From Hydrogenothermaceae bacterium (GTDB lineage: Bacteria > Aquificota > Aquificia > Aquificales > Hydrogenothermaceae): a DNA stretch of 8,752 nt. Numbering within the stretch: position 1 is the first letter of the stretch; every line of letters begins with the position of its first letter. Made by a program: the position numbers and the translations under genes. Where the stretch lies: the NCBI GenBank assembly GCA_027052485.1, contig JALUFA010000183.1:1-8752 (forward strand). The letters run 5' to 3'. Below, one piece after another: positions 6,610 to 8,752 of the stretch. The notes under the pieces are model-generated. The model was not told the origin of the DNA. It saw only the letters and a list, made by a program, of their open reading frames with translations, and ran no database searches.

Positions 6610-7839
6610 TTATAGTCTATCTTTAAGTGTATCTATTAAATCTTCAACATTTTCAAAAAGTTCCTGTTCTCCTGTAGCCATATCCTTAAGCTCGAGCTTT
6701 TCCGATACAAAAACAACAAATGAACCACCTAGTTTATTCGCCAGCTTCATTTTTGATTTCAGGCTACCTTCTTTTAGGACTGTTTCAGCTTTGAGATTTT
6801 CGGCTCTTAACTTGTGAGAAACCTTTAATGCTTCACTGTTAAAATCTTGATTTATTGGAACAACAACAACTAATTTTTGTTCTTCTGGGAGTTCATCTAC
6901 CAACAGCATAAGTCTTTCAATACCTGCTGCAAAACCAAGGGCTGGAGTTTTTGGTCCTCCAAGCTGCTCTACAAGATTATCGTATCTTCCGCCTGCTGCA
7001 ACTGTCCCTTGTGCTCCAATTTTATCGGTGGTAAACTCAAAGACCGTGTCTGTGTAGTAGTCTAAACCCCTGACTAAACGTGGGTTTTCTATGAAATCAA
7101 CATCAAGCTGTCTTAAGTACTCTTTCAGTTTTTCATATCTTTCCTTTGAGCTTTGTGAAAGATAGTCAATTAAAACAGGAGCATCTTTTGTAGCCTCTTT
7201 ACACCCTTCAACCTTACAGTCTAAAACCCTTAAAGGGTTTGTCTCTATCCTCTTTTGGCAGGTTTCGCATAAAAATTCCTTTTTTTCATTTAAAAAGTTT
7301 TTAAGCTCGCTTATATACGTTTTCCTATCTTCAAAACTCCCGAGGGAGTTTATTTCTAAAGTTGCTTGAATGTTTAAGCTGTCAAGTAAATCCTTTACCA
7401 TGCGAATAAGCTCGGCATCTGCCATTGGTGAGTCTACACCGAAAATCTCAGCTCCTATCTGGTGGAACTGTCTGTACCTTCCAGCTTGAGGCCTTTCATA
7501 TCTAAACATAGCCCCTTCGTAAAACAGTTTCTTATAGCCACCTTCTGCGTACATCTTGTTTTCTATGTAAGCTCTGACGGCTGAGGCCGTTCCTTCTGGC
7601 CTAAGGGCTACTTCTCTTCCCCCCTTATCGGTAAAGACGTACATCTCTTTTTGGACTATATCGGTCGCTTCTCCTACAGACCTTTTAAAAAGGGATACAT
7701 CCTCTAAAAAAGGAAGGATAATCTCTTCAAAGTTATACCTATTAAAGATTTTCCGAGCAGTATCTACTATGTATCTGTATTTCTTAGCGTCCTTCCCGTA
7801 TATATCCTGAAATCCACGGATTTTTTGGATGGCAGACAT
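6610..7839 (-). CDS. hisS: Histidyl-tRNA synthetase
   Basis: HisRS is a class II aminoacyl-tRNA synthetase that charges tRNA-His with histidine. The 409-residue protein begins MSAIQKIRGFQDIYG and shows LRPEGTASAVRAY (79-91), motif 2 with FRYERPQAGRYRQFHQIG (112-129), the histidine-specific LVRGLDYYTDTVFEF (255-269), AAGGRYDNLVEQLGG (281-295) and motif 3 GFAAGIERL (302-310). An insertion contains CETC (191-194), Cys208 and Cys213 in a CxxC...CxxxxC layout, which could hold zinc as in other bacterial HisRS. The C-terminal 85 residues form the anticodon-binding domain. HisZ, the short paralogue used in histidine synthesis, is excluded by the complete histidine-binding motifs and the anticodon domain. 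ATG 7839 has GAGGT 5 nt upstream, and the gene is 14 nt behind infC. Confidence 0.96.
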   Translation of the reverse strand: MSAIQKIRGFQDIYGKDAKKYRYIVDTARKIFNRYNFEEIILPFLEDVSLFKRSVGEATDIVQKEMYVFTDKGGREVALRPEGTASAVRAYIENKMYAEGGYKKLFYEGAMFRYERPQAGRYRQFHQIGAEIFGVDSPMADAELIRMVKDLLDSLNIQATLEINSLGSFEDRKTYISELKNFLNEKKEFLCETCQKRIETNPLRVLDCKVEGCKEATKDAPVLIDYLSQSSKERYEKLKEYLRQLDVDFIENPRLVRGLDYYTDTVFEFTTDKIGAQGTVAAGGRYDNLVEQLGGPKTPALGFAAGIERLMLLVDELPEEQKLVVVVPINQDFNSEALKVSHKLRAENLKAETVLKEGSLKSKMKLANKLGGSFVVFVSEKLELKDMATGEQELFENVEDLIDTLKDRL

Positions 7840-7853
7840 TCAGTACCTCTGTT

Positions 7854-8372
7854 TTACTTATTTTTTTTTGGTACTAGAGTAAACATCATGTTTCGGCCTT
7901 CTTTTTTAGGGGTTTTTTCAACTTTTCCAACTTCTGCAACGTCATTTATTATCTTTTCAGCCAGCTGTTGACCTATCTCAGGGTGAACGTTTTCTCTTCC
8001 TCTAAACATGATAACGACTTTTACTTTGTCTCCGTCTTCAAGAAATTCTTTTATATGCTTAAGCTTTGTTTCATAGTCGTGTTTTTCAATTTTGAGGCCA
8101 AACTTCATCTCTTTTACATTTTGCATGTGGGCTCTCTGTTTCTTTTTAGCCTCTTTTTCTTTCTTCTTCTGTTGGAATTTGTACTTTCCGTAATCCATAA
8201 TTTTGCAAACTGGGGGCTTTGCATTTGGTGAGATTTCAACTAGATCTAGATTTTTCTCTTCCGCTAATCTTAATGCTTCCTCTATAGGAACAATTCCTCT
8301 GTTGTTCCCCTCATCATCAATCAATCTACACTCTCTCACCCTTATCTGGTGATTTACTCTTAACTCTTGAAT
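7854..8372 (-). CDS. infC: Translation initiation factor IF-3, apparent ATT start
   Basis: IF3 binds the 30S subunit, prevents premature 50S joining and checks the start codon and initiator tRNA. Read from ATT 8372 the product has 172 residues, normal for the family: ELRVNHQIRVRECRLIDDEG at 3-22, the family signature KIMDYGKYKFQQKK in the centre, a Lys-rich linker, and the C-terminal domain with VKVVIMFRGRE and MFTLVPKKN. The first conventional start, GTG 8339, would remove the conserved RVNHQIR segment (compare INEQIRAREVRLID in Bacillus as I remember it). Between the upstream in-frame TAA and GTG 8339 there is no ATG, GTG or TTG, while an ideal AGGAGGT precedes ATT by 9 nt. E. coli infC is known to start with AUU, which IF3 itself represses. 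It lies 16 nt behind nadB and 14 nt before hisS. A run of nine A occurs just before the stop. Confidence 0.93.
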   Translation of the reverse strand: MQELRVNHQIRVRECRLIDDEGNNRGIVPIEEALRLAEEKNLDLVEISPNAKPPVCKIMDYGKYKFQQKKKEKEAKKKQRAHMQNVKEMKFGLKIEKHDYETKLKHIKEFLEDGDKVKVVIMFRGRENVHPEIGQQLAEKIINDVAEVGKVEKTPKKEGRNMMFTLVPKKNK

Positions 8373-8381
8373 GGCTAATTT

Positions 8382-8388
8382 ACCTCCT
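8382..8388 (-). promoter_or_regulatory. Shine-Dalgarno of infC, decides the ATT start
   Basis: AGGAGGT on the minus strand lies directly after the nadB stop and 9 nt before ATT 8372. It is 42 nt from the next candidate, GTG 8339, too far to serve it, and no other purine-rich site of this quality stands near that GTG. Confidence 0.75.
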
Positions 8389-8752
8389 TCAACGTTTATT
8401 TTTAATTATACTATGTTTCCTGTACTCTTCTTTTTCAATTGGAAAGTCTAATCTAAAATGGCTTCCCCTGCTTTCCTTTCTATCTAAAGCAGACTGTATG
8501 ATTAACTTACCAAGATTTATAGCGTCTTTTATGTATCCACAGCTAATATTACGGTACTTCTCTTCAAGGATTTTCAGTTTTTCTAATCCTTCTTTTAAGC
8601 CTTCTTCAGTTCTAACAACTCCGCAGTTTTCCCACATTACCTTTTTTAACTGATTTACTGCGTTTTTTCTCTCTTGCTGGGAAATATCGAACAAGTTTTC
8701 TTTGTTCTTAATACTTATCTCTTCTATATTTGTATACATGTTGTACTTATAA
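8389..8752 (-). CDS. nadB: L-aspartate oxidase NadB, C-terminal part only
   Basis: NadB oxidises L-aspartate to iminoaspartate with FAD, the first step of de novo NAD synthesis. Only the C-terminal 120 residues or so are inside; the frame stays open to the window edge, so the methionine encoded at 8739 is internal, not the start. The visible part is the helical domain: RKNAVNQLKKVMWENCGVVR followed by TEEGLKEGLEKL, and the diagnostic SALDRKESRGSHFRLDFP near the end. The MWEN-x-GVVRTEEGL pattern favours NadB over the related succinate dehydrogenase or fumarate reductase flavoprotein, which shares the ESRG-x-H motif but usually carries further C-terminal residues. The FAD-binding domain cannot be checked here. 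The tail is short and basic (HSIIKNKR). The stop lies 16 nt before infC, so the two are probably co-transcribed. Confidence 0.85.
   Translation of the reverse strand, partial: YKYNMYTNIEEISIKNKENLFDISQQERKNAVNQLKKVMWENCGVVRTEEGLKEGLEKLKILEEKYRNISCGYIKDAINLGKLIIQSALDRKESRGSHFRLDFPIEKEEYRKHSIIKNKR

Noticed and set aside
7177..7272. Cysteine cluster in HisRS as a separate zinc protein or insertion of foreign origin
   Set aside because: The CxxC...CxxxxC insertion with NPLRVLDCK is a usual part of bacterial HisRS.
7839..7870. Slippage at the A9 run producing an IF3-HisRS fusion
   Set aside because: The hisS frame has a TGA directly before its ATG, so no frameshift on the run can give an in-frame fusion.
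8405..8410. Perfect TATAAT on the minus strand in the last codons of nadB, as an infC promoter
   Set aside because: The best -35-like hexamer (TTGAAA, 8433-8438) is 22 bp away, too far, and AT-rich coding DNA often contains TATAAT by chance. An internal promoter remains possible but is not supported.

Overview
The window (about 37-38% G+C by spot counts on two lines) is a compact stretch of bacterial housekeeping chromosome with almost no non-coding DNA. AGA/AGG arginine codons, ATA codons and Lys/Glu-rich proteins suggest a thermophile. The protein sequences look compatible with the Aquificota, perhaps the Persephonella/Sulfurihydrogenibium group, but this is an impression that no search has tested. 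I see no mobile element, CRISPR array, tRNA, rRNA or defence system.

Three transcription units can be read. Unit 1 (minus strand, 2817 down to 1) holds a membrane-anchored TPR-like protein resembling YfgM, then purC, galU and rsmA; rsmA is cut by the left edge. Genes overlap or nearly touch, so translational coupling is likely. Unit 2 (plus strand, 2915-6191) holds pyrG, hslU and a stand-alone Lrp/AsnC-type RAM domain protein, again with overlaps or strong Shine-Dalgarno sequences. Unit 3 (minus strand, right edge down to 6207) holds the C-terminal part of nadB, then infC, hisS and a DUF302 protein.

Units 1 and 2 diverge from a 97-bp region (2818-2914), the only long non-coding interval. Both first genes use TTG starts, and a 12-bp perfect palindrome overlaps the pyrG ribosome binding site. 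Units 2 and 3 converge on a compact hairpin at 6192-6216 that looks like a shared bidirectional terminator.

The functions are core ones: CTP, purine and NAD synthesis, UDP-glucose formation, rRNA methylation, translation initiation, histidyl-tRNA charging and ATP-dependent proteolysis. The points most worth a second look are the apparent AUU start of infC, the palindrome over the pyrG Shine-Dalgarno, the orphan RAM protein behind hslU, and the absence of the usual partners (hslV beside hslU; rpmI-rplT beside infC). I found no convincing previously undescribed system.
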